The translations under genes were made by a program, and so were the position numbers. Positions 39,282 to 48,143 of a stretch of DNA of 64,000 bases are shown here, piece by piece. The stretch is from Rhodobacter flavimaris (GTDB lineage Bacteria; Pseudomonadota; Alphaproteobacteria; Rhodobacterales; Rhodobacteraceae). The notes beneath the pieces were generated by a model. That model saw only the letters and a list, made by a program, of their open reading frames with translations, searched no databases and was not told the origin of the DNA. Within the stretch, counting starts at the first letter, position 1; the number at the start of each line of letters is the position of its first letter. The stretch lies in NCBI RefSeq assembly GCF_021378075.1, contig NZ_JAJUOS010000005.1, positions 1-64,000 on the forward strand. The letters are read 5' to 3'.

Positions 39282-40478
39282 ATGGCAGGCATCGTGATTG
39301 TGGGGGGCGGGCAGGCGGCGGCCTCGATGGCGGCGAAGCTGCGCGCGCTTGGGTACACGGGGGATGTGACGATCATCGGCGATGAGCCCGTGCCGCCTTA
39401 TCAGCGCCCGCCGCTATCGAAAGCCTATCTGCTGGGCAACATGCCGCTGGAGCGCCTGGCCCTGCGCGCTGACGACTGGTGGGCGGCCAACAACATCCGC
39501 CTGATGACCGGCACGCGGGTGACCTCGATCGACCGCGCCGCACGGCAGGTGCGGATGGGTGACGAGGTGCTTGGCTATGACCAGCTTGCGCTCTGCACCG
39601 GCGCCGCGCCGCGCTGGCTGCCCGAAGGCATCGGCGGGCGCCTGCCCTCGGTACATGTCGTGCGCACCTTGGCAGATGTGGACGCGATGGCGCCCGAGTT
39701 CGTCGCGGGGCGGCGTCTTGTGGTGATCGGCGGGGGATATATCGGGCTTGAGGCCGCCGCCGTCGCCCGAAAGCTTGGGCTGACCGTCACCGTGGTCGAG
39801 GCCGCTCCGCGCATCCTCGGGCGCGTGGCCTGCGCCGAGACCGCCGACGCGATCCGCGCGTTACACATCTCTCATGGCGTTGAGATCATCGAGGGTACCG
39901 GCCTCGCGCGCCTGACTGGAACCGACCGCGTGACCGGCGCCGAGCTGGCCGATGGCCGCCTGATCGAGGCCGATTTCGCCATCGTCGGGATCGGCGTCAC
40001 CCCGACCAGCGCCTTGGCCGAGGCGGCAGGTCTGGAGGTCGAAAACGGAATCAAGGTGGATAACCAGTGCCGCACGTCCGACCCCGCGATCTGGGCGGCG
40101 GGGGATTGCGCCTCTTTCCCGACAGGGAACGGGCGCATCCGGCTGGAATCTGTGGGCAATGCCATCGACATGGCCGAAACCGTCGCCGAGAACATGCTGG
40201 GCGCAGGCCGTGCCTACGCGCCGAAAGCGTGGTTCTGGTCGGACCAGTTCGACGCCAAGCTGCAGATCGCCGGCCTCAACGCGGGTTACGATCAGGTCGT
40301 GGCGCGAGGCGGTGACGGCCAAAGCTTCTGGTACTTCCGCGCGGGGCAACTGATCGCCGTCGATGCGCTGAACGATGCACGCGCCTATATGATCGGCAAG
40401 CGACTGATCGAGGGGGGCAAGCAGGTCTCGCCAGATGCGATCGCCGCGGCGGCCGACTTGAAGGCGCTGATGAAATGA
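39282..40478 (+). CDS. FAD-dependent ferredoxin/rhodocoxin-type reductase
   Basis: A 398-residue oxidoreductase. The N-terminal FAD-binding motif is GIVIVGGGQAAASMA, the NAD-binding motif VIGGGYIGLEAAAVARKLG, and the second FAD motif ATWAAGDCA-like IWAAGDCASF. The C-terminal domain fits ferredoxin reductases of P450 or Rieske systems. No partner ferredoxin or oxygenase lies nearby. The stop overlaps rsmD. Confidence 0.88.
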   Translation: MAGIVIVGGGQAAASMAAKLRALGYTGDVTIIGDEPVPPYQRPPLSKAYLLGNMPLERLALRADDWWAANNIRLMTGTRVTSIDRAARQVRMGDEVLGYDQLALCTGAAPRWLPEGIGGRLPSVHVVRTLADVDAMAPEFVAGRRLVVIGGGYIGLEAAAVARKLGLTVTVVEAAPRILGRVACAETADAIRALHISHGVEIIEGTGLARLTGTDRVTGAELADGRLIEADFAIVGIGVTPTSALAEAAGLEVENGIKVDNQCRTSDPAIWAAGDCASFPTGNGRIRLESVGNAIDMAETVAENMLGAGRAYAPKAWFWSDQFDAKLQIAGLNAGYDQVVARGGDGQSFWYFRAGQLIAVDALNDARAYMIGKRLIEGGKQVSPDAIAAAADLKALMK

Positions 40479-41038
40479 GGATCATCGGAGGCGAGAAGCG
40501 CGGCCTGAAACTGGCCGAGGTGGGCGAAGGCGACGCGCGCGCCCATCTGCGACCGACGACGGATCGCGTGCGCGAGTCGATCTTCAACCTGCTGATCAAC
40601 GGCACCCATGGCAACCCGGTCCCCGGCGCGCGCGTGCTCGATCTGTTCGCCGGCACCGGCGCGCTCGGGCTCGAGGCGCTTTCGCGTGGCGCAGCACGGG
40701 TGGCTTTCGTCGATGACGGCACGGCATCGCGCGCGCTGTTGCGCCGCAATATCGAGCTGATGCGGGCCATGGGCGTCACCGATGTGTGGCGCCGCGATGC
40801 AACGAACATGGGCCCCTGCCGAGGTGCAGGCTATGACCTGATCTTCCTTGACCCGCCCTATGGCAAGGGGTTGGGCGAGAACGCCCTGGCTTCCTGCCTT
40901 GAAAACGGCTGGATCGCGCCGGGTGCGATGATTGTCTGGGAGGAGAACCTGCCGCCCACTGTCCCCGCGCCGCTCGAACAGATCGACCAACGCAAATATG
41001 GCGACACACTTGTCACCCTAGCACGGATGCCCGCATGA
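40475..41038 (+). CDS. rsmD: 16S rRNA (guanine-966-N2) methyltransferase
   Basis: A 187-residue methyltransferase. MRIIGGEKRGLKL, LRPTTDRVRESIFNLL, VLDLFAGTGALGLEALSRGA and the catalytic FLDPPYGKG are RsmD hallmarks. It overlaps the reductase and HAD genes by four bases each. Confidence 0.95.
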   Translation: MRIIGGEKRGLKLAEVGEGDARAHLRPTTDRVRESIFNLLINGTHGNPVPGARVLDLFAGTGALGLEALSRGAARVAFVDDGTASRALLRRNIELMRAMGVTDVWRRDATNMGPCRGAGYDLIFLDPPYGKGLGENALASCLENGWIAPGAMIVWEENLPPTVPAPLEQIDQRKYGDTLVTLARMPA

Positions 41039-41682
41039 AGCCCTCGGCCGTTCTCTTTGATTGCGACGGTGTCATTGTTGACAGCGAGCCTGCGACCTTC
41101 GCACTGATTCAAGAGGATTTTGCTGCCCACGGCCTCAACCTCAGCATCCCTGAGCTCGAGCAGATGTTCATAGGCGGCACCATCGAAGGCGTTGCCCGTC
41201 AGGGCCGCGCCTTGGGTGCTGCGCTCCCCGAAAATTGGGTCGAAAGCTATTACGACCGGCTCTATGCGCGCCTGCGCATGGGAACCAAACTGATGCCGGG
41301 GATGCGCGAACTCCTCGATACGCTCGATGCAAATGGCATTCCCTACGCAGTAGGCTCCAACGGCCGGATGGCCAAGATGGAGGCGACCCTGGGGCAGCAC
41401 CCCGATATCAGGGCCAGGCTTGAGGGACGCCTATTCTCGGGGCAGGATCTGGGCTGCCCGAAGCCTGCGCCCGATCTATATCTGATCGCAGCCCGCAGCC
41501 TGGGCGCTGATCCCTCTCGCAGCGTCGTTATCGAAGACAGCCCGACGGGCGCCCGCGCTGCCCGCGCTGCGGGCATGCGTTGCCTGGGCTTTGCGCCGCA
41601 TGGCCCCAATCCGAGGTTGGCTGCCGAAGGTGCAGAGATCTTCGCCGCCATGCGCGAAGTCCCATCGCTCCTCGGGATCTGA
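41035..41682 (+). CDS. HAD-IA family phosphatase / phosphoglucomutase-like
   Basis: A 215-residue HAD hydrolase. The nucleophile and acid are in FDCDGVIVDSEP, a Thr/Ser motif is in YAVGSNG, the Lys is in CPKPAPD, and VIEDSPTGARAARAAGM is motif IV. It resembles beta-phosphoglucomutase and phosphoglycolate phosphatase; I cannot assign the substrate. It is the last gene before ffs. Confidence 0.88.
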   Translation: MKPSAVLFDCDGVIVDSEPATFALIQEDFAAHGLNLSIPELEQMFIGGTIEGVARQGRALGAALPENWVESYYDRLYARLRMGTKLMPGMRELLDTLDANGIPYAVGSNGRMAKMEATLGQHPDIRARLEGRLFSGQDLGCPKPAPDLYLIAARSLGADPSRSVVIEDSPTGARAARAAGMRCLGFAPHGPNPRLAAEGAEIFAAMREVPSLLGI

Positions 41683-41690
41683 CCTTGCGG

Positions 41691-41810
41691 CCGGGGGTTT
41701 CGCACCCCCGGACCCCCGCGAGGTATTTTCACCAAGAAGAACGCAGCATTTCTCCTTGTCAAAATACCTCGGGGGTGAGGCGCAAGGCGCCGAGGGGGCA
41801 GCGCCCCCTT
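41691..41810. repeat. GC-hairpin repeats, copies 3a and 3b in inverted orientation
   Basis: Copy 3a: stem CCGGGGGT / ACCCCCGG (41691-41711), then CCCCCGCGAGGTATTTTCACC and AAGAAGAA. Copy 3b (about 41755-41810) is the reverse complement with AAAATACC (41761-41768), which pairs with GGTATTTT at 41722-41729, and its own hairpin AGGGGGC / GCCCCCT. Together they make a large cruciform between the HAD gene and ffs. Confidence 0.75.
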
Positions 41811-41848
41811 TCTTCCCAACCGAGATTGCCCTGCTTCACAGTCGAAGG

Positions 41849-41877
41849 CTTGCGAATCCGGTGACATGCCCCTATAT
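41849..41877 (+). promoter_or_regulatory. Candidate promoter of ffs
   Basis: CTTGCG (41849-41854), a 17-base spacer and CTATAT (41872-41877) place transcription start near 41884. That coincides with the first base of the predicted SRP RNA terminal helix. Confidence 0.5.
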
Positions 41878-41883
41878 CGACCC

Positions 41884-41981
41884 GCGAGAGGTTGGCGCGG
41901 GCGAGCGCCTCGCCAACCCGGTCAGGTCCGGAAGGAAGCAGCCGCAACGAGCCCCGCTTGGGTCGATGTCCAGCCTCTCAC
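41884..41981 (+). ncRNA. ffs: Signal recognition particle RNA (small, 4.5S type)
   Basis: The universally conserved SRP domain IV core is present: GTCAGGTCCGGAAGGAAGCA at 41921-41940, with GCC following, which holds the GGAA tetraloop that binds Ffh. The ends pair as a 10-bp helix with one G-U: GAGAGGTTGG at 41886-41895 with CCAGCCTCTC at 41970-41979. Length, about 98 bases, fits alphaproteobacteria. The 3' arm lies inside the 19-bp attachment repeat, so the island regenerates a complete ffs. Confidence 0.93.
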
Positions 41982-41983
41982 CC
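41965..41983 (+). repeat. Left attachment site (attL) in ffs
   Basis: GATGTCCAGCCTCTCACCC is identical to 57087-57105 and forms the 3' arm of the SRP RNA. The tyrosine recombinase gene begins about 100 bases downstream. Sequence beyond the repeat diverges between the two sites. Confidence 0.88.
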
Positions 41984-42038
41984 CACCCTCACATATCCCA
42001 TTGAATTCCCATGGAACCCTTGCGTTCCAAGGACATGC

Positions 42039-42069
42039 GCTACAAGTTCTGCTACAACATGCGCTACAA
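42039..42069 (+). repeat. Three GCTACAA iterons at 12-base spacing
   Basis: GCTACAA begins at 42039, 42051 and 42063, exactly 12 bases apart, between attL and the likely integrase start. This location suits recombinase arm-binding or autoregulation sites. The stretch is also an open reading frame in phase with the integrase, so it could instead be coding. Confidence 0.4.
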
Positions 42070-42088
42070 ACAGGGCTCCGAGGCAGGC

Positions 42089-43855
42089 ATGAAATACGTC
42101 CAACATGTTCGAGGAAAGTGGATCGTTCGTATCACCGTGCCTGAGGAACTTCGCGACATTATCGGCGCGCGAGAACTTGTGGAGAAGGACCTGCCATCAG
42201 ACACACGTAAGCGTGAGCGCATTGCTCATGGAATTATAGACGGCTTCCTCGCAAGAATCGACGCAGCGCGCGATATCCACGAAAACCGCGGCAACGCACG
42301 GGCGCTACCACTCTCGGCGGCTGCGAAAGATCACTACAACCGCATACTTCAGGCAGATCAGCAGCAGCGCGATGCCATGCCTACTATGTCTGAGATGCTT
42401 GCGGAACATGCTCTACTCCTCGAGAAGATCGGCAGAGGTGAGATTGGCATCGGCCATGGTGAGGTCGCCATGATCAATTCAACAACAAATTACGAGCTGA
42501 TGCTTGGCGCTCGCGACCACTATGCCAACCTTCGCAAGCAACGCCTCGCGGCCCTCCGTTCCAGCTTTACCACAGGTGAAACGCGCTGGATCGAAGATGC
42601 AGTGCGTGCATACGTTGCCGATCATAGGCTCGAGGTGCAACCGCACAGCCCCGAGTGGCATGACTTGTCCAAAGCCTTGCTGCGCACTGAGATCGAGGCC
42701 CTAGAGCGCACGCTCGAACGTGACAGAGGCGACTATGGCGGCCAGCCAAGAGACCCTCTTCTGACTGCACCTGACCCCTTCCCTTCCTCTCAGGAAGGTC
42801 CCGGCTCACGCGGCGGGATTACCCTCTCCGAAGCGCTGACTGCGTTCCACAACGAACGCTCGGCAGGCGGGAGCACGCTCGCCCCAAAGACAATGGCAGA
42901 GCACCGGAACTCGGTGCGTATGTTCAACGAGTTCATGGGCAGCGATTTAGCGGTTTCCTCAATAACCAAGAAAAACGTGATCGACTACAAGCAGGCTCTA
43001 CTGAAGACGCCGAACCGCTACACCATGCGTTTTCCAGGATTGACGCTGCCGCAGGCGATCAAAGCCAATGCTAAGCTTAAGGAGCCCTTCCCGCCGCTGG
43101 CGCCGAAAACCATCAACATGAAGTGGCTATCGCATCTTTCCAGCATACTTCAGTGGGCGTCGAACAACGGCCACATCGAGACGAACCCCGCCCAAGGCAT
43201 CCGCGTCGATACCGGCAGCAAGGTCCACCTAGAGCCATCTTACCTGCCCTTCACGAAAGATGAGCTCAAGAAGATCTTCGGCGACCAGATCTTCGCCGAA
43301 CCAAGGCATTACGGCCTCAACCAGTGGGCACTCCTGGTCATGCTCTTCACCGGCGTTCGCAACTCATCCGAAATGGCTCGCATGAAGCTCGAGAACATCT
43401 ACGAAGAACAGGGTGTCCCCGTTTTCTTTCTCGCTGAAGCGTCGAAGAACCAGCGCAGCAAGCGTCTCGTCCCGATCCACGACGACCTCGTGAAATTCGG
43501 CTTCCTCGAATACGTCGAGGGGTTGCGAAGGAGCGGCGAAAAGCTCTTGTTTCCAGAGTGGGCGGAACGAACCGACAAGGTCAATGACTGGTTCAACAAC
43601 ACCTATCTTGTAAACCTCGGCCTTAAGAGCAGGAAGAAGGTCTTCTACAGCTTCCGCCATACTCTAGCGACTGAACTGGCTCGCGCTGGCGTTCCCCGCG
43701 AGCTGTCCAAGATGATCTCCGGCCATGCGCCACAAGAGGTGGCGTCAGTCTACATCCACGCGTCCCCTATCACGCTGATGGCAGAGGCTCTGAACAAGGT
43801 GAAATTTGATCTACCGATCTTTGTGCCACACGGCAGATCCGATGCCATAGCCTAA
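42089..43855 (+). CDS. int: Tyrosine recombinase (island integrase)
   Basis: A 588-residue integrase. The N-terminal DUF6538-like segment MKYVQHVRGKWIVRITVPEE is followed by a core-binding domain (about 255-385) and the catalytic domain. Visible residues are Arg424 in LFTGVRNSSEM, Arg523-His524 in FYSFRHTLATELARAGV, His546 in SGHA and nucleophile Tyr555 in VASVYIHAS. The usual first His of the HxxR box is Tyr520. The ATG at 42089 has GAGGCAGGC upstream; an in-frame ATG at 42011 lacks a ribosome-binding site. Its place beside attL makes it the enzyme for ffs integration. Confidence 0.93.
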   Translation: MKYVQHVRGKWIVRITVPEELRDIIGARELVEKDLPSDTRKRERIAHGIIDGFLARIDAARDIHENRGNARALPLSAAAKDHYNRILQADQQQRDAMPTMSEMLAEHALLLEKIGRGEIGIGHGEVAMINSTTNYELMLGARDHYANLRKQRLAALRSSFTTGETRWIEDAVRAYVADHRLEVQPHSPEWHDLSKALLRTEIEALERTLERDRGDYGGQPRDPLLTAPDPFPSSQEGPGSRGGITLSEALTAFHNERSAGGSTLAPKTMAEHRNSVRMFNEFMGSDLAVSSITKKNVIDYKQALLKTPNRYTMRFPGLTLPQAIKANAKLKEPFPPLAPKTINMKWLSHLSSILQWASNNGHIETNPAQGIRVDTGSKVHLEPSYLPFTKDELKKIFGDQIFAEPRHYGLNQWALLVMLFTGVRNSSEMARMKLENIYEEQGVPVFFLAEASKNQRSKRLVPIHDDLVKFGFLEYVEGLRRSGEKLLFPEWAERTDKVNDWFNNTYLVNLGLKSRKKVFYSFRHTLATELARAGVPRELSKMISGHAPQEVASVYIHASPITLMAEALNKVKFDLPIFVPHGRSDAIA

Positions 43856-44105
43856 TCCAAGATCAAGCAAGGTTCGATTGAGATTGGCGGCACGCCACGA
43901 GCGACTGGAAGGCCGCCTGACGCCCCTACGCACCTCACAGGCGCCAGCCCCACCCATCAGCAGCTCACCCCGCGGCAAATCGGCTCTCCGCGAGGCTGAG
44001 AGGCATTGCCGGGCTCGGCGGCCGCGTCGATGCAGTCGCCCCGAGATAACGCTATCCTCCACCCAGGTTCACCGCCCCTGGACGGTTAGCCACATCGACT
44101 GCGCG
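43856..44105. other. Non-coding gap after the integrase
   Basis: This 250-base stretch lies between the converging integrase and DUF262 genes. I see no convincing gene, terminator or repeat in it. Confidence 0.5.
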
Positions 44106-45872
44106 CTACGCCAAGGCTGCGAAGCCCTGCTTGATGATCGATGCCATCCGACTACGTCGCGCGGCCAGAAAGTCGTCATAGGACATGCTCTCCCATCCCG
44201 CATGTAGAGCATGATCCTCCATCATCTTTCCGCGCGCATCTTCATCGAAACGCGCGAGCACTTTCGGTGCGTAGATGCTCGGAGCGTCGTCGCTTATGTC
44301 GATGTTTTCGGGCCACTCTAGCAGCGCGAAATTCGCCATCTGGTTGATGTGGCGCAGATCGACAATACCGTTCGCCTCAAGGTAGGCCCGAGGGAAGAGG
44401 TGGTGACGTTCGAGAGGCTTCTTCTTGGTCTGGAGCGCCGGGTCTATCAGGTCCCGGATCGTCTTGTGCGAAAACAGAACCCGCGTGCCGAGCAGGTTTT
44501 GCGAGGCGATGTAACAGAACAACTCGGGGTTACGGGCGGATGAGCTGTCGAGGTTCGCGGGCAACGTGATCTGCCAGTAGTCGCTGGTCAGGTTGCCCTC
44601 GATGATGCCGTCGAGCACATCACAGAACTCTTCGGAGGTTGTGATCGACCGTAGTCTAGCCAGATCGGCATCCATCACCGACTCGGGGGAACTGGTGTAG
44701 CGCCCGGTGAGCGAGGTCGAAAAGAACCAGCGACCGATCAGCTTCTGCAGGACGTGCTCAGGCACGCCGTAGCGCTTACGACCGAAGAGGTAGAACGCAT
44801 ATGCATAAAGAAGGGCGTTGTTCGACGAGATCATCTCCGCGCTTCTGAATCCAGCGCCCACGATCGCGCTCAGAAACTGATGCCAGTTAGTCAGGTCGAG
44901 GACTTCTGCCTGCGCGGCCTTGAGCACCTCGAACTGAGCGTCGCGCTTATCGGACGTAAAGTCTCCGGTTTCGGCGTCCTTACCACGCAGAATTTGATAC
45001 ACACTCTTGAGACGACCGCGACCGAACCCAAAAGCGACAGACACGCGTAGCAACTGATCCGGGTCCGGGTTTATGAGGTGGTTGAAGGGAGACGCCTTGC
45101 CACCGATCGTCGACTTCGTCCGCGCCGAATGGCAGAAGGTTTCGAGTTCGCGCCGACCTTCTTCCCAGAACACCGAAAGCAGCGTCAGAATGAAATCTGC
45201 CTGGTTGAGTGGCACGCCCTTGCTATTGATGCGGACGAAGATGTCGGCGACCTGCTCTTCGTCTACCGACGAGGCGATCTCGAGCGCAGTGAACGGGTAT
45301 TTGCGCAGATCGAAAAGGCGATCGAGGTTGTGGGCAATCACTTCCTCCTCTTCCTCGGTCAGATCCACCTTCACCTTCAACTGCTTCAGGTAGTCCCTAA
45401 CCAGGCTGTATGACGCCCTACCGCTTGACCAGAGCACCGAGATATTCGGAATCCACTCCACGTCCCGACGGATCGCAGCGTCAGTGACGTCGAACTTGCC
45501 GTCACGTGGCCGAAAAGCGATTTCGATCTGACGCTCCTTGTAGTTTGCGTCGAGAACCTTCTGGCCCCGGAACACCGCGTAGAGCGAGGTCAGACGTTGC
45601 TGACCGTCGACCACCAGACGGGACGCCTGTTGATACTGCTTCGTGCCTATACCGATCTGCTTGGTTCCGGTTTCTGTCGAGCTTTCCCAGAACAAGAAGT
45701 AGCCAACAGGGAAACCGCGATACATCGAGTCGAAGAGGTCGCGCACCTTGGCGTTGGTCCAGACGAACGGTCGCTGGATGTCGGGCAGTGCGATGTCGCC
45801 TAGATCGATGAAGTGGAGGAGCCCCTCCAGATCGTATTCCACTCGCTTGAACAAAGTTTTCAAATCGCTCAT
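44106..45872 (-). CDS. DUF262 and HNH (GmrSD-like) nuclease candidate
   Basis: A 588-residue protein. The N-terminal DUF262 domain has IQRPFVW at 32-38 and the ParB-like nucleotide motif VVDGQQRLTSL at 87-97. The C-terminal domain resembles the DUF1524 HNH fold: ERHHLFPRAYL at about 488-498 and RHINQMANFALL at 507-518. GmrSD and related proteins cut modified phage DNA using the same two modules. The role here as defence is inference from domain content and island context. No methylase or partner gene is adjacent. Confidence 0.85.
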   Translation of the reverse strand: MSDLKTLFKRVEYDLEGLLHFIDLGDIALPDIQRPFVWTNAKVRDLFDSMYRGFPVGYFLFWESSTETGTKQIGIGTKQYQQASRLVVDGQQRLTSLYAVFRGQKVLDANYKERQIEIAFRPRDGKFDVTDAAIRRDVEWIPNISVLWSSGRASYSLVRDYLKQLKVKVDLTEEEEEVIAHNLDRLFDLRKYPFTALEIASSVDEEQVADIFVRINSKGVPLNQADFILTLLSVFWEEGRRELETFCHSARTKSTIGGKASPFNHLINPDPDQLLRVSVAFGFGRGRLKSVYQILRGKDAETGDFTSDKRDAQFEVLKAAQAEVLDLTNWHQFLSAIVGAGFRSAEMISSNNALLYAYAFYLFGRKRYGVPEHVLQKLIGRWFFSTSLTGRYTSSPESVMDADLARLRSITTSEEFCDVLDGIIEGNLTSDYWQITLPANLDSSSARNPELFCYIASQNLLGTRVLFSHKTIRDLIDPALQTKKKPLERHHLFPRAYLEANGIVDLRHINQMANFALLEWPENIDISDDAPSIYAPKVLARFDEDARGKMMEDHALHAGWESMSYDDFLAARRSRMASIIKQGFAALA

Positions 45873-46160
45873 TTCGAATCTCCAACGGCAAAAGTGCCTT
45901 CACAAATCTCATCATCTCAACGTTAAGCGCGACTACCCCTCCCGAGCTTATCGTTGTGCGTGCTTGCCGTATTCAGATTGCTTGAAATCGCCACGTAGAA
46001 GCTCTGCGATAGACCAGACGAAACTGCCTAAGCTCTTGATGTCGTTGTTGCTCATGGAACCCTCGAAATACGGCGGTAGGATGCGCCGTGAGCACAGGGG
46101 GCGCAACAGCAATTCGATCCCGAACGACCACTTGGTGTAACGCTGATTTCCGAAACATCC

Positions 46161-47621
46161 TCAGTCACAAGAGACCAGATGAGTCACACTCTTGAGTTGT
46201 GTCCCGAGGCTCTCTGGGGCGACCTGGTCAGTAAGATCGCTGATCGTCGGGGTCACCCCATTCTGGTAGAGAAACAGCTTCGCGATCTCACCGCGGATGG
46301 CAAAGTTGACGTTTTGCGGGATGTCGCCGACCTCGTCCTGCACGAATTTCGCGTCGAGTTTCGAGACCACGACACCGATCACCTGACCATGCGCATCGAC
46401 GACAGGACCACCGGAATTCCCAGGCTGAACCGGCGCAGAGATCTGCATCCGGCTACCATCACCGCCGAGCCCCTTCACACTCGTGACAGACCCGCGCGTC
46501 ACATTCAGACCACCGAGGAGCCCTGTCAGCGGATAGCCCGCGATCGTTACATCCGCATTCAACGGTGCAGGACGCTCGGCAAACGTAGCGCTCGGCAGAT
46601 CGGTCACGCCTGCGACCTGCACCAGTGCAAGATCGAACGCTTCATCTTTTCCGATCAGGGTCGCTGGTGAGCCGTCGACCGTGATGTTGCGACAATTCCC
46701 CGCGACGTGGTTGTTCGTCAGGATCATTCCGTTTGGCGCGACCGCGAACCCTGTTCCAGTTCCCTGCGTGCTCTCCTCTGGCGCCGAGGGCGGACGGGCC
46801 GCCACAGTTCCCTGGCCAGGCGCGGGCCCTTCGGAGGTGGGATCCGAGTTCTTCATGTCCTCAAGGAACGCCATCACACCGGTGTAGAGCTCACCCCCTT
46901 TGGGTAAATCCAGATCACCACCTCGATGCGGCAGGATCGAGCCCGTGACCAAGGCCATCCGCCCAGCATCACGGTCCAAGGCCGAGACTAGGATGGTGGA
47001 CCACTCGCTGCTCGTAATCTTGTCGGACCGCACATAGAGCGTCTTGCCCTCCGTCACCTGCGCGGAAGTGATCAAAACAGCGTCTTTGCGGACAGTGTAA
47101 GGAGCGGAGACCGCGTTATCGAGGGCATATCGATGGAAAGCCACCGTCCTGTCTACATCGCCAGATGTCAGTGAAATAGCGAGCGACGAAACGGAATCGT
47201 TGAAATCCAAGCTGAGCCCGTTGGAACTGACGCTCGATGACATCGTCTCCCTCGGCGAAAGAAAAGACAGATCCGCAAAGTCGAAATGGTATCTCGACCA
47301 ACCTTCGTCAGCGAAGATGGTGATTGTATCGAGAGCGAGCGCGACCGGCGCGATGTTGGGCAGGTTCTCGAGATCGAGATCCAAGTCACGTTTGCGGATA
47401 TAGGCCTGCAACGATTGTGTGCTGCGCGCCCCCCACTTGCCGTCGATCATCCCAACGTAGGTGTTCTTGATCGCCATTGCCGCCTGAAGAAACCGGATCT
47501 CTGTCGACGTGAGGTCTCTCGCGTCGAAGGTATCCATCAGCTCATCGCTGGTCCAAGCCCGCGCAGCCGTGTTGAGCGACAGGACGACCAGAAGACCAAG
47601 TGCGAAGTGTCGCATCAACAT
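46161..47621 (-). CDS. Exported trypsin-like serine protease
   Basis: A 486-residue protein with a signal peptide (residues 1-22, cleavage after ARA). An N-terminal region resembles a helical peptidoglycan-binding repeat (MIDGKWGARSTQSLQAYI). A linker rich in Pro/Gly/Ser follows, then a trypsin-like domain with triad His305 (TNNHVAG), Asp330 (FDLALVQ) and Ser403 (GNSGGPV). No PDZ domain is present, unlike DegP. It probably acts in the periplasm; the target is unknown. Confidence 0.88.
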   Translation of the reverse strand: MLMRHFALGLLVVLSLNTAARAWTSDELMDTFDARDLTSTEIRFLQAAMAIKNTYVGMIDGKWGARSTQSLQAYIRKRDLDLDLENLPNIAPVALALDTITIFADEGWSRYHFDFADLSFLSPRETMSSSVSSNGLSLDFNDSVSSLAISLTSGDVDRTVAFHRYALDNAVSAPYTVRKDAVLITSAQVTEGKTLYVRSDKITSSEWSTILVSALDRDAGRMALVTGSILPHRGGDLDLPKGGELYTGVMAFLEDMKNSDPTSEGPAPGQGTVAARPPSAPEESTQGTGTGFAVAPNGMILTNNHVAGNCRNITVDGSPATLIGKDEAFDLALVQVAGVTDLPSATFAERPAPLNADVTIAGYPLTGLLGGLNVTRGSVTSVKGLGGDGSRMQISAPVQPGNSGGPVVDAHGQVIGVVVSKLDAKFVQDEVGDIPQNVNFAIRGEIAKLFLYQNGVTPTISDLTDQVAPESLGTQLKSVTHLVSCD

Positions 47622-48143
47622 CCCCTTTTCAATGGCTTGATGCTGCGTCGCAAAGATGCGCTCGTCAACGGAGAGAGACCCTGGAAGAGCAAGGTGTTCA
47701 AAATATGCCCAAATTGGGATTTCGCTTCAGTTCGCCTTGACCAGCGCCCTCGCGTCCTCCTCGCCGTTAGAGAGCCTTCGATCTCTATCATACCCCAAAC
47801 GAGGCTACCGGCATCGGCGTGCCCAACGGCGGACCTAGGAAACGAAGCCGAGACTGGTGTCGGAGATGCCTAAACTAGAGGCCACTCAGCCTGTTGCCCC
47901 TCTTTAGTTCGCATTCACAGCGAGACGTATTCGGGATCTGAGGGCAGAGAAGGCTCACCCATCCGAATCGTCGGCAACGAAAATGCAAATACGCCAACGA
48001 CCGACGACGGCTCCCGCTTCGCTGCCGTTCCCCGCCGCCGCCCCCGCAACAGGATCTTGTTCGAGTGGGGAACGCGGCGAAGAGCCTGTTCGGCCGCCGA
48101 TCTCTTCGCCGTCGATCGCGCACGTTGACGCGATGACCAAAGA
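47622..48143. other. Non-coding gap between protease and serine recombinase genes
   Basis: This stretch of 522 bases has several short frames on both strands, but none with a ribosome-binding site or recognisable motifs. It may include the protease promoter and decayed sequence. Confidence 0.5.
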
